This document shows positions 7,189 through 13,337 of a DNA stretch of 13,337 nucleotides, piece after piece. Each line of letters starts with the position of its first letter. Position 1 is the stretch's first letter. The notes below the pieces were generated by a model, which was not told where the DNA came from, made no database searches, and saw nothing but the letters and a program-made list of their open reading frames with translations. Made by a program: the position numbers and the translations under genes. Source of the DNA: JANNOG01 sp050329415 (GTDB lineage: Bacteria > Actinomycetota > Actinomycetes > Actinomycetales > JBBAYJ01); contig JBHJOS010000106.1 in NCBI GenBank assembly GCA_050329415.1, forward strand, positions 1 to 13,337, in the 5' to 3' direction.

Positions 7189-7275
7189 GGTGGGCCACGA
7201 CGTGGCAGTGAAGTACTCGTGCAGTGAGCCGGACTTCGCCGCCACTTCCGACCAGGCGTCCGGGGGCTGACCGTC

Positions 7276-8115
7276 ATGACCTCTGTGGTCGACAGTTGGA
7301 CCGGCGCCCGTGCCGCCGCGTTGCGCGCCGCGCTCCGGCTCACCAACGAGGCGCTCGCGGACCGGCTCGGCACCTCGGTCCGCGCCGTGTCGAACTGGAA
7401 CACCGATCCAGCACTCGTCCCGCGCCCCGAGATCCAGCGCGCCCTGGACACCCTGCTCACGACGGCCACCGAGGAAGAGCGGGCTCGCTTCGGCCTGCTT
7501 CTTCCACAGGCCGACCGCGGCCTGTCCGGGACAGCTGCCCACGCATCGGGTGACTCAGTGATCCAGACGCGTTACGTCGTGGACCTCGACATCGACGCGG
7601 CGGGTTGGGCTCGGGTGCTCTTCGGTCATCACCTCGTGAACCGGACCAGCCACGCCTTCAGTCGGCTGACTCGGGAGGCCTGGTTCGAGACGACCCGTGG
7701 ATCGCTTGATCTGAAGGTTGTCGAGGAGCTGGAGACCGATCGTCGCGTCATGATTCAGCGAATTCATGAGACTCCGTCGATGTGCAAGTTCGCCTGCCGA
7801 CTCCTTCCGGCCCTGCAGCCGGGCGAGGCGGCCGTCGTGTCCTACTCCGTCTCCGGCGGCCGGTTCGTCCATGACCACTACTGGCGCCAGTCAATCATGT
7901 TCCCCACCGAGGACTTCGCCCTGACCATCAGTCATTCCGGATTGAAGGAGCTCACTCGCTGCACCGCCACGGAGGAGTTGCCGGACGGCTCGGAGCTCGT
8001 CGCCGACGACGGACTGTCCTGGCAGCGGGAACACCAGGGGATCGTGATCAGTCTCTCTCGCCGATCGTTGCTCGCGGGCCAGTCCCTGACCGTGCGATGG
8101 GGTCCGGAAGCATGA
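7276..8115 (+). CDS. XRE-like regulator with unrecognised C-terminal domain
   Basis: The protein has 279 residues. Residues about 14-45 form a helix-turn-helix: LRAALRLTNEALADRLGTSV, then RAVSNW as recognition helix. A short charged helical stretch with TEEERARFGLLL (65-76) follows, which is common after this HTH in Streptomyces-type regulators. Residues about 97-275 form a separate domain with alternating strands (for example YVVDLDID, AAVVSYSVSGG, DFALTISHSG, GIVISLSRRS) that I do not recognise; it may sense a ligand or protein. ATG 7276 is preceded by GGGGG at 7262-7266, 9 nt away. The stop overlaps the ATG of the metallopeptidase-like gene (ATGA), so the two are translationally coupled. 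Codon use looks less GC-extreme than in the purE/purK region (GAT, ATT and GTT codons are frequent), which fits accessory DNA. The palindrome at 7165-7181 is a candidate operator. Confidence 0.75.
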   Translation: MTSVVDSWTGARAAALRAALRLTNEALADRLGTSVRAVSNWNTDPALVPRPEIQRALDTLLTTATEEERARFGLLLPQADRGLSGTAAHASGDSVIQTRYVVDLDIDAAGWARVLFGHHLVNRTSHAFSRLTREAWFETTRGSLDLKVVEELETDRRVMIQRIHETPSMCKFACRLLPALQPGEAAVVSYSVSGGRFVHDHYWRQSIMFPTEDFALTISHSGLKELTRCTATEELPDGSELVADDGLSWQREHQGIVISLSRRSLLAGQSLTVRWGPEA

Positions 8116-9305
8116 TGCGGGACCGGATCGAGACACTGGTGCGCGCCTGGGACGCACATGAGCGGGCCCGAGGCGCCTCACGCATCATCGATTTCGACTA
8201 CCGGCCGCTCGATGAGCCGGTGGCACCCGCGTCCAGCCGACTCGACGTTCTGACCGGCATGACCCGCCTACTTGCGGAGGCTGTGTCCTCTCCCGATTCG
8301 GAGGTCGCGACAGACGCTCTCGCCCACGTCACCTACGTGTCCGCTCAGCTCGGTGAGCGCCTGGCGTTCGAGACCTACGTGCAGCGCACTCAGGGGTGCT
8401 CTGGCGCGGGCTGGCCCGACGAGTACGTGTCGGCCGTCGGGGATGTGGCGCGACGCGCGCTGGCGGACCTCGACGTCGGGTGGGACGACCAGACCGAGGA
8501 GACGATGACGGTGACCGAGGGCCGCCTGCCCGCTGACCTCGCCATCGACGCCGTCCTGGCCGCGGCCGCCGAACTCGAGCCGGTCGTGCGCCGGCTCACC
8601 GGCACGTCCGCGCCGTACCACCTTGAGGCGGAGTCCGTCGACGTCGACGAGTACTGGTCGTACTGGCTGAGCGGCGAGGGATCCCGACAGCGTCTGCGAC
8701 TCAACCGGCGCCGGGCGGTGTTCACCGAGGTCAGGGCCCGCCAGTTCGCGCTGCACGAGATCCTGGGCCACGCACTGCAGGCCGCGTCGTTGGCCCGTGT
8801 CGCGCGAGACGGAGCAGTGCCGTGGTCCCGGCTGTCGTGCGTCCACGATCCCCGCCAGGTCCACTTCGAGGGCCTCGCCACCGCGCTGCCTCTCTTTGCG
8901 GCGCCGGACGACACCGCCGTGGTGGCACGTGTCCGGCTCGATCACTACCTCCACCTCGTGCGCGCCGAACTTCATCGAGCCGTGAACGACGGCGTCGGAC
9001 TCGGCGAGTGCGCGGCTCTTGCGCGGCAACGCGTCCCATTCTGGACCGATGCCACGATCTCCGACGTCCTCGCCGACCGGGGAGCCGACCCCTTGCTCCG
9101 CTCCTACCTGTGGGCGTATCCCGCCGGCACCGACTGGTTCGTCAACCTGGCCGACCACGCCGACGCCCCGACCATCGAGAGGGTTCTCCGTGCGTCCTAC
9201 GAACGACCGCTCACCCCGGCCGACCTCACGGCACTCTGGCCGGCTGGCCCGGGCATCGGCGGCTCCGGCGCCGCTGTTCGTGTACGGCAGCCTGCTCTTC
9301 CCTGA
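8112..9305 (+). CDS. HExxH zinc metallopeptidase-like protein
   Basis: The protein has 397 residues. The centre has a zincin motif, FALHEILGHALQAASL, with H215, E216 and H220. A downstream HFEGLATALPLF offers E253 as third zinc ligand, making it gluzincin-like. HEILGHALQ with a later FEGLA, and SYLWAYPAGTDW near 331-342, recall DUF885-type peptidase-like proteins; this is a resemblance from memory, not a search result. The N-terminal half is mostly helical, with no signal peptide or transmembrane segment, so it is probably cytoplasmic. ATG 8112 overlaps the regulator stop as ATGA and has GGGG at 8099-8102 at 9 nt. ATG 8115 and 8097 are also in frame. The C-terminus after about residue 378 (GPGIGGSGAAVRVRQPALP) is read in a different frame from the strongly coding cyclotransferase that overlaps it, so the true end may be altered by a frame change. 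Confidence 0.7.
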   Translation: MMRDRIETLVRAWDAHERARGASRIIDFDYRPLDEPVAPASSRLDVLTGMTRLLAEAVSSPDSEVATDALAHVTYVSAQLGERLAFETYVQRTQGCSGAGWPDEYVSAVGDVARRALADLDVGWDDQTEETMTVTEGRLPADLAIDAVLAAAAELEPVVRRLTGTSAPYHLEAESVDVDEYWSYWLSGEGSRQRLRLNRRRAVFTEVRARQFALHEILGHALQAASLARVARDGAVPWSRLSCVHDPRQVHFEGLATALPLFAAPDDTAVVARVRLDHYLHLVRAELHRAVNDGVGLGECAALARQRVPFWTDATISDVLADRGADPLLRSYLWAYPAGTDWFVNLADHADAPTIERVLRASYERPLTPADLTALWPAGPGIGGSGAAVRVRQPALP

Positions 9306-9735
9306 GGTCATGCGCACTCTCGTCGACCGGGAGCCGCGCCGGTTCCCCGCCACCGTCGACGGCTGGCGCGTGATCACGTTGCCCGGCGTCCCCTACCCGG
9401 GCCTGGCACCCGACCCCGCCACGACCGCTGCGGGCGACCTGCTCCCAGACCTGACCCCCGACGAGCGGGAGCTCCTCGACGCCTTCGAGGACCCGCAGTA
9501 CGACCTCGTCCGGGTCCACTGCGACACGGCCACCGGCACCTCGACGGCCTGGGCGTACGGGCTGACGGCGCCCGTCCCGCCCGCTCCTGCCTGGGATCGC
9601 GAGGTGTTCGGCCGCGACCACCTCGACCGTTACGTCGCCGCATGCACCCGGTGGCGCCATCGTCACGAGCAGCGACGGAGTGCGCCGGTCCCCGACGACG
9701 GGAGCCGACCTCGAGCGCAGGCAGCGACGACCTGA
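9190..9735 (+). CDS. Gamma-glutamylcyclotransferase-like (AIG2/GGCT fold) protein
   Basis: The domain begins at APLFVYGSLLFPEVMRTL, the glycine-containing YGSL loop that marks this fold. It continues through LPGVPYPGLAPD and GDLLPDLTPDERELLDAFEDPQYDLVRV. The Glu of AFEDPQY aligns with the family's catalytic Glu region. Members release 5-oxoproline from gamma-glutamyl compounds or remove gamma-glutamyl groups from amines. The family fold usually begins within a few residues of the FVYGSL strand, but no ATG, GTG or TTG lies there. The nearest upstream start in frame is GTG 9190, with GAGAGGG at 9177-9183, and this adds a basic, shadow-like extension of about 30 residues. Alternatives are a CTG start at 9244, a GTG at 9280 that truncates the first strand, or a frameshift joining it to the preceding peptidase. 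The true start is therefore uncertain, while the domain call is firm. The tail (about 35 residues) is low in complexity. Confidence 0.72.
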   Translation: MRPTNDRSPRPTSRHSGRLARASAAPAPLFVYGSLLFPEVMRTLVDREPRRFPATVDGWRVITLPGVPYPGLAPDPATTAAGDLLPDLTPDERELLDAFEDPQYDLVRVHCDTATGTSTAWAYGLTAPVPPAPAWDREVFGRDHLDRYVAACTRWRHRHEQRRSAPVPDDGSRPRAQAATT

Positions 9736-9742
9736 GCCCGCT

Positions 9743-9772
9743 GACGGCCGGCGGCGTGCCGACCGGCCCGTC
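9743..9772. terminator. Bidirectional hairpin between convergent genes
   Basis: GACGGCCGG (9743-9751) pairs with CCGGCCCGTC (9763-9772) with one bulged base. An inner CGGC/GCCG pair (9752-9755, 9758-9761) extends the stem. It fills the 35-nt gap between the cyclotransferase-like gene and purE and touches the purE stop codon. It could end transcription from both sides and marks the border between the accessory block and the purine genes. There is no strong T-tract. Confidence 0.6.
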
Positions 9773-10349
9773 ACTCGGTCCGGAAGTGGGTCTCGGCCCG
9801 GTGTTCCTCCGCGACGCGCTCGCGCAGGCGGCGTCCCTTCTCCACCGCCACCGCCCGCAGCTCGCCCTGGTGGTCGACGAGGGCCCGCCGCCACCGCGCG
9901 GCGTCCTCGCCCGTCCCGGCCGCGAGGATCCGCACCGCCAGCAGCCCGGCGTTGCGGGCCTGGCCGACGCCGACGGTGGCCACCGGGACTCCCGCGGGCA
10001 TCTGGACGATCGACAGCAGGGAGTCCAGCCCGTCCAGGTGCGCCAGCGGCACCGGCACCCCGATGACCGGCAGGGGCGTGACGGCGGCCAGCATCCCCGG
10101 CAGGTGGGCCGCCCCGCCGGCGCCGGCGACGACGACCCGCAGACCGCGGTCCGCGGCCGACGCCCCCCACGCCACCATGTCGTGCGGCATCCGGTGCGCC
10201 GACACGACGTCCACCTCGCAGGCCACGCCGAACCCGGCGAGGGCCTCGGCAGCCGCCGACATCACCGGCCAGTCGCTGTCGGAGCCCATGACGACGCCGA
10301 CCAGCGGCGCGGCACCCGCCGGCGCGGCAGGGGCGTCGGCCGCCGTCAT
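9771..10349 (-). CDS. purE: N5-carboxyaminoimidazole ribonucleotide mutase PurE
   Basis: This 192-residue protein catalyses N5-CAIR to CAIR in de novo purine synthesis, using the product of PurK. Class I PurE signatures are present: GVVMGSDSDWPVM at 18-30, SAHRMP at 50-55 with the catalytic His, and AGAGGAAHLPGMLA at 75-88. IGVPV, SIVQMPAGVPVATVGVGQARNAGLLA and the helical C-terminal tail follow in the usual order. Length is slightly above the usual 160-175 because of an Ala/Pro-rich N-terminus and a charged C-terminus. ATG 10349 overlaps the purK stop by 4 nt (ATGA), so the two are coupled. The last codons meet the hairpin at 9743-9772. Confidence 0.97.
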   Translation of the reverse strand: MTAADAPAAPAGAAPLVGVVMGSDSDWPVMSAAAEALAGFGVACEVDVVSAHRMPHDMVAWGASAADRGLRVVVAGAGGAAHLPGMLAAVTPLPVIGVPVPLAHLDGLDSLLSIVQMPAGVPVATVGVGQARNAGLLAVRILAAGTGEDAARWRRALVDHQGELRAVAVEKGRRLRERVAEEHRAETHFRTE

Positions 10350-11554
10350 TCGAGCACCGTCCCCGCGATGTAGTCCGCGGCGTGCCGGGCCCGGGCGAGC
10401 AGGTCGTCGAGGTCGTCACCGCCCACGGTGACGTGACCGATCTTGCGGCCGGGGCGGACGGCCTTGCCGTACAGGTGGACGTGCAGGCCCGGGTCGCGCG
10501 CCAGGACGTGCCGGTACGCGGGGTAGAGGTCGGGGTGGCCGCCTCCCAGGATGTTGACCATGACGGTGACCGGGTCCCGGGCCGTCACCGAGCCGAGCGG
10601 CAGGTCGAGGACCGCCCGCAGGTGCTGCTCGAACTGGCTGGTCACCGACCCCTCGATGGTCCAGTGACCGGAGTTGTGGGGCCGCATCGCCAGCTCGTTG
10701 ACGAGGAACCGGGGCCGGTCCCCGTCGGGCGCCAGCTCGAAGCCCTCGACCGCGAGCACGCCGGTGACGTCCAGCTCGCCGGCGAGCCGGGCCGCGACCA
10801 GGGCGGCCTCGCCGGCGAGGGCGTCGTCCAGACCGGGTGCCGGGGCGACGACCTCCCGGCAGATGCCCTCGGTCTGGACGGTCTGGACCACGGGCCAGAG
10901 GGCGACCTGGCCGCTGGGGCTGCGGGCGGCGAGGGCGGCCAGCTCGCGGACGAAGGGGACGCGCTCCTCGAGCAGGAGGGTGCCGTCGGTCGCCAGCCAC
11001 TGCGCGGCCGCGTCCCGGGCCTGCTCCGGGCGGTCGACCGCGAGCACGCCGCGCCCGTCGTACCCGCCGCGGCGACGCTTGACGACCATCGGCCCGCCGG
11101 TCTCCTCGGCGAAGAGCTCGAGGTCGGCGATGGCCGCGGCGCATGCCCAGCGGGGCACGGGCATCCCGAGGCCGGACAGCCGCTCACGCATGACGACCTT
11201 GTCCTGGGCGTGGACGAGGGCCGCGGCGCCGGGACGCACCGCGTTGCCGTCCCCGGCCAGGCGAGCCAGGTGCTCACCGGGGACGTGCTCGTGCTCTACG
11301 GTCAGCACGTCGACGCCAGCGGCGAACGACCGCAGGGTCGCGAGGTCGCGGTGGTCACCGATCACGGCACCGGCGACGCGGGCGGCGGGGTCGTCCGGTG
11401 CCGCAGCGAGCACGCGCAGCCCGACGCCCAGGGCCGTGGCGGGCGCGAGCATCATCCGGGCGAGCTGACCGCCCCCGACCACACCGACCGTGGGGAAGTC
11501 CGCGACCGGACCGGCCGCGGGGGCCACGGGGGGCGGGGACGGATCCGGCACCAC
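10346..11554 (-). CDS. purK: N5-carboxyaminoimidazole ribonucleotide synthase PurK
   Basis: This 402-residue ATP-grasp enzyme converts AIR, bicarbonate and ATP to N5-CAIR, the step before PurE. Diagnostic parts are GVVGGGQLARMM at 24-36, the ATP-binding VVKRRRGGYDGRG at 157-169, EERVPFVREL at 196-205, and NELAMRPHNSGHW at 286-298 followed by SQFEQHLRAVLDLPLG. The frame continues upstream, but GTG 11554 is preferred because it leaves a short Pro/Ala leader before the first strand. It also sits 7 nt behind a TAGGCT -10 element (11567-11562 on this strand), consistent with a leaderless message. Longer versions would run into the divergent gtrA gene. It forms a two-gene unit with purE. Confidence 0.95.
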   Translation of the reverse strand: MVPDPSPPPVAPAAGPVADFPTVGVVGGGQLARMMLAPATALGVGLRVLAAAPDDPAARVAGAVIGDHRDLATLRSFAAGVDVLTVEHEHVPGEHLARLAGDGNAVRPGAAALVHAQDKVVMRERLSGLGMPVPRWACAAAIADLELFAEETGGPMVVKRRRGGYDGRGVLAVDRPEQARDAAAQWLATDGTLLLEERVPFVRELAALAARSPSGQVALWPVVQTVQTEGICREVVAPAPGLDDALAGEAALVAARLAGELDVTGVLAVEGFELAPDGDRPRFLVNELAMRPHNSGHWTIEGSVTSQFEQHLRAVLDLPLGSVTARDPVTVMVNILGGGHPDLYPAYRHVLARDPGLHVHLYGKAVRPGRKIGHVTVGGDDLDDLLARARHAADYIAGTVLE

Positions 11555-11607
11555 GGCGGGGAGCCTACGCAAGGGGCGTGCCCGGCGAGGTGCCGTACGG
11601 TGGGTCG
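11555..11607. promoter_or_regulatory. Divergent leaderless promoters of purK and gtrA
   Basis: This 53-nt gap holds a candidate -10 for each direction. On the minus strand TAGGCT (11567-11562) is followed by 7 nt and the purK GTG. On the plus strand TACGGT (11596-11601) is followed by 6 nt and the gtrA GTG. Both starts fall where transcription should begin, and neither has a ribosome-binding site, which is the pattern of leaderless actinobacterial mRNAs. No TTGACA-like -35 is evident. Confidence 0.55.
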
Positions 11608-12231
11608 GTGCTGAAGCCATCCCGGCGCGAGGCCGGTCCCGGCCGCGGCGCCGCCGCACCACTGACCTGGGTGGTCGACCTGGTCGTGCGGGTCCGGGGG
11701 GCGCTGGCGCTCGTGGTGCGCGAGGTGCTGAAGTTCGGGGTCGTCGGCGGGATCGCCTACGTCGTCGATGTCGGGCTGTTCAACCTGCTGCTGCACGCGG
11801 GTGACGACCCAGTGTTGGCCGGCAAGCCGGTGACGGCCGCGGTGATCTCGACCGGGGTCGCGATCGTCGTCGCGTGGCTGGGCAACCGGTACTGGACGTT
11901 CCGGCACCGGCGGCGCTCGGCGGTGCCCCGCGAGGTGGCGCTGTTCTTCGCCATCAACCTCGTCGGGCTCGGGATCGCCGCGGGGTGCCTGGCCGTGTCC
12001 CGGTACGTCCTCGGCCTCGACAGCCTGCTCGCGGACAACATCGCGAAGAACGGCGTGGGCCTGGTCCTGGGGATGGTGTTCCGGTTCTTGTGTTATCGGT
12101 ACCTCGTGTTCCGCGGCGACCTGGAGACACGCGGAGCCGACGGCCCCCCGGACCCGGTCGCCGGGCCGCGTCCCACCGCCCCTCAACGCACGTGGACGAC
12201 GTCGCCGGCGCTCAGCGACACCCGTCCCTGA
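11608..12231 (+). CDS. GtrA family membrane protein
   Basis: The 207-residue protein has four hydrophobic segments at about 43-63, 74-92, 109-133 and 149-166, the layout of the GtrA/DPMS family. These small proteins are thought to move or assist polyprenyl-linked sugars at the membrane during surface glycan synthesis. Typical signatures are KFGVVGGIAYVVDVGLFNLL, the GNRYWTFRHRR loop at 92-102 and RFLCYRYLVFR near the end. GTG 11608 was chosen because of the TACGGT box 6 nt upstream and because any longer frame lies in purK sequence. The cytoplasmic tail after about 172 is Pro-rich and overlaps the end of birA by 49 nt. In many actinobacteria a gtrA gene lies between purK and birA, so location here is conserved rather than functional evidence. 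Confidence 0.9.
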   Translation: MLKPSRREAGPGRGAAAPLTWVVDLVVRVRGALALVVREVLKFGVVGGIAYVVDVGLFNLLLHAGDDPVLAGKPVTAAVISTGVAIVVAWLGNRYWTFRHRRRSAVPREVALFFAINLVGLGIAAGCLAVSRYVLGLDSLLADNIAKNGVGLVLGMVFRFLCYRYLVFRGDLETRGADGPPDPVAGPRPTAPQRTWTTSPALSDTRP

Positions 12232-13007
12232 TCCGGGACGTCGACCACCAGACAGCCGACGGCGTCGACGTCGACCGCACGTCCTGAGACGACGCCGGTG
12301 GGGGTGTGGACGTCGACGCCGCGCCCGACGGTGGCCGACGCCGCGAGGTGAGCCGCCCGGAGACCGGCCGTGTCGGCGTCGCCGTCGGCGTCCAGCCAGC
12401 GGGTGAGCCACTCGTGGAGGGTCGCGAGGTAGCCCGTGACGACCTCGGTCGGATCGATGACGTGACCGGTCGCGAGCCGGAGCGAGGTCGCCGTCCCCGG
12501 GAGGTCGTCGCCCTCGAGGTTGGTGTTGATGCCCGCGCCGACCACTGCGGTGGCGCCCCTCACCTCGGCGAGGACGCCGGAGAGCTTGCCGGGAGCCGGT
12601 CCGTCGAGGAGGACGTCGTTCGGCCACTTGATCCGGGCCCGGCAGGTCTCGCCCAGGGCATCGAGCATCGCGGTGACGCTGTCGCGCACGGCCTGGCCGG
12701 CGAGCAGCGGGATCCAGCCCCAGCGGGCGGTGGTGACCCGTGGCGTGAATGCGACCGACACCGCGACCGAGGTCCGGGGCGGGGCCGTCCACTGCCGCCC
12801 GCGCCGCCCCCGGCCCCCCGTCTGGTGGTCGGCGACGACGAGGACGCCCGGCCAGCTCGGGTCCCCCGGGTGGAGGCTGGCGACCAACGCCGCGTCGTCG
12901 TTGGTGGACCCCGTCTCGGGGACAACCGCTCTCAGGTCCCACTTGCCCGCCACGGCGTCCCGCAATCGACCGGCGTCGATAGCGGGAAGTCCCCCCCGAA
13001 TATTCAC
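12183..13007 (-). CDS. birA: Biotin--[acetyl-CoA-carboxylase] ligase BirA, monofunctional
   Basis: The 274-residue enzyme activates biotin with ATP and attaches it to carboxylase carrier domains. Visible motifs are ETGSTNDDA at 31-39, the biotinyl-AMP loop GRGRRGRQW at 65-73, KWPNDVLLDG at 127-136, KLSGVLAE at 141-148 and GAGINTNL at 157-164. The small C-terminal barrel ends in GRVSLSAGDVVHVR. There is no N-terminal helix-turn-helix, so it is a group I ligase and not a repressor of biotin genes. The frame is open to 13190, but GTG 13007 gives the usual N-terminus, and a TACGCT box (13020-13015) lies 7 nt ahead, consistent with a leaderless start. GTG 13031 is another in-frame option. Its 3' end overlaps convergent gtrA. 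Confidence 0.94.
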   Translation of the reverse strand: MNIRGGLPAIDAGRLRDAVAGKWDLRAVVPETGSTNDDAALVASLHPGDPSWPGVLVVADHQTGGRGRRGRQWTAPPRTSVAVSVAFTPRVTTARWGWIPLLAGQAVRDSVTAMLDALGETCRARIKWPNDVLLDGPAPGKLSGVLAEVRGATAVVGAGINTNLEGDDLPGTATSLRLATGHVIDPTEVVTGYLATLHEWLTRWLDADGDADTAGLRAAHLAASATVGRGVDVHTPTGVVSGRAVDVDAVGCLVVDVPDQGRVSLSAGDVVHVR

Positions 13008-13020
13008 GCCTTGAAGCGTA
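13008..13020 (-). promoter_or_regulatory. Candidate -10 box of birA
   Basis: On the minus strand TACGCT (13020-13015) is separated by TCAAGGC from the GTG at 13007. Spacing matches a leaderless start; AAGG is too close to the GTG to act as a normal ribosome-binding site. No clear -35 lies 16-18 nt upstream. Confidence 0.4.
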
Positions 13021-13202
13021 ACGGTGACGCTACCGCCAGCGACAGGGGGGTGACCGTCGAGAGAACTGGTGTCGCCCCTGCCGGGGGCCTCGTCGACACG
13101 GCTCGGCCGAGGAGAGGATAGAGTCCCGGAGACTGTGCACGACATACAAACTGTAGGTTCCGCACAGCTTCCACGACAGCACCCCCACACCTCACTCCCG
13201 CC

Positions 13203-13337
13203 TCACCCGATGAGCTGGGCACGGGCCTCGACCAGACGCAGGGGCAACGGGGGGCTGGTGGCGGCGGCAGTGCCGGGGATCGGGATCCAGGTGGCGCCGC
13301 CGTCGAGCGAGTACTGGCCGGTGTAGCGGGTGGTGAG
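13203..13337 (-). CDS. C-terminus of a probable secreted PKD-type protein (partial)
   Basis: A minus-strand frame enters from the right edge and ends at TGA (13205-13203), giving 44 residues. They include RYTGQYSLDGGATWIPIPGTA and finish RLVEARAQLIG. The YxGQYSxDGGxTWxPIPG pattern is familiar from the ends of exported actinobacterial proteins, some annotated with PKD domains, where it forms a beta-sandwich. The N-terminal part, including any signal peptide, is outside the window, so export is an inference. The 195 nt between this stop and birA show no clear terminator. Confidence 0.7.
   Translation of the reverse strand, partial: LTTRYTGQYSLDGGATWIPIPGTAAATSPPLPLRLVEARAQLIG

Larger units (their letters stand above)
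6967..7275. other. Divergent intergenic region between Nudix and XRE genes
   Basis: This 309-nt gap separates two oppositely oriented units and must hold both promoters. It contains a 16-bp G/C palindrome at 7079-7094 and a perfect 17-bp palindrome at 7165-7181 directly followed by TACGAT (7183-7188), a candidate -10 box. A 27-codon open frame (ATG 7187 to TGA 7268-7270) ends 5 nt before the XRE start, but it may be chance. No clear -35 element was found for either direction. Confidence 0.55.

Noticed and set aside
8268..9377. A 369-residue minus-strand open frame
   Set aside because: Mirror of the metallopeptidase-like gene; composition typical of antisense shadow.
10382..11614. A 410-residue plus-strand open frame opposite purK
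   Set aside because: High GC leaves the antisense strand of purK open. It has no recognisable motif and purK is unambiguous.
11452..12942. A 496-residue minus-strand open frame
   Set aside because: It spans gtrA and part of birA in wrong frames and reads as Arg/Pro/Gly-rich shadow sequence, while both real genes carry clear family motifs.
13008..13190. N-terminal extension of birA
   Set aside because: It would add about 61 unconserved residues without a helix-turn-helix. GTG 13007 fits the family length and follows a -10 box.
1..13337. CRISPR arrays, tRNA or rRNA genes, IS elements and attachment sites
   Set aside because: No regularly spaced repeats, transposase or integrase motifs, tRNA-like cloverleaf or rRNA sequence were seen on reading. 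A computed tRNA and repeat scan would be decisive.

Overview
The window is high-GC DNA with GTG starts, apparently leaderless promoters and an actinobacterial purK-purE / gtrA / birA neighbourhood. It most likely comes from a chromosome of a high-GC Gram-positive (Actinomycetota). The genus cannot be decided from the sequence alone. No tRNA, rRNA, CRISPR array, transposase or integrase was recognised.

Bases 1-4550 hold a compact + strand cluster. It starts with the tail of an unidentified gene, then a fold-type II PLP enzyme of the threonine synthase-like group. Next come a DNA polymerase beta-type nucleotidyltransferase resembling an archaeal family, a Gfo/Idh/MocA NAD(P)-dependent oxidoreductase and a dTDP-glucose 4,6-dehydratase (RmlB type). 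Intergenic gaps are short (7-34 nt) and a hairpin covers the end of the last gene. The content suggests modification of a sugar nucleotide or a small specialised metabolite, but the product cannot be named. Bases 4648-5733 are a decayed XRE/TPR-like regulator with two reading-frame changes.

Bases 5870-9735 are a second accessory block arranged around a 309-nt divergent promoter region. Leftward lie a Nudix hydrolase and an overlapping TauD/TfdA-like Fe(II)/2-oxoglutarate dioxygenase. Rightward lie an XRE-type regulator with an unrecognised C-terminal domain, an HExxH metallopeptidase-like protein joined to it by an ATGA overlap, and a gamma-glutamylcyclotransferase-like protein whose start is abnormal. 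The divergent region holds a perfect 17-bp palindrome next to a candidate -10 box, a plausible operator for the regulator.

Bases 9743-13337 look like conserved core genome. A strong bidirectional hairpin separates the accessory block from purE and purK (minus strand, ATGA-coupled, purine biosynthesis). purK is divergent from a GtrA-family membrane protein across a 53-nt gap with two candidate leaderless promoters. gtrA converges on and overlaps birA (biotin-protein ligase). The right edge contains the C-terminus of a probable secreted protein on the minus strand.

The points most worth a second look are the archaeal-like nucleotidyltransferase in its cluster, the XRE-metallopeptidase pair with its palindrome, and the frame problem between the metallopeptidase and the cyclotransferase.
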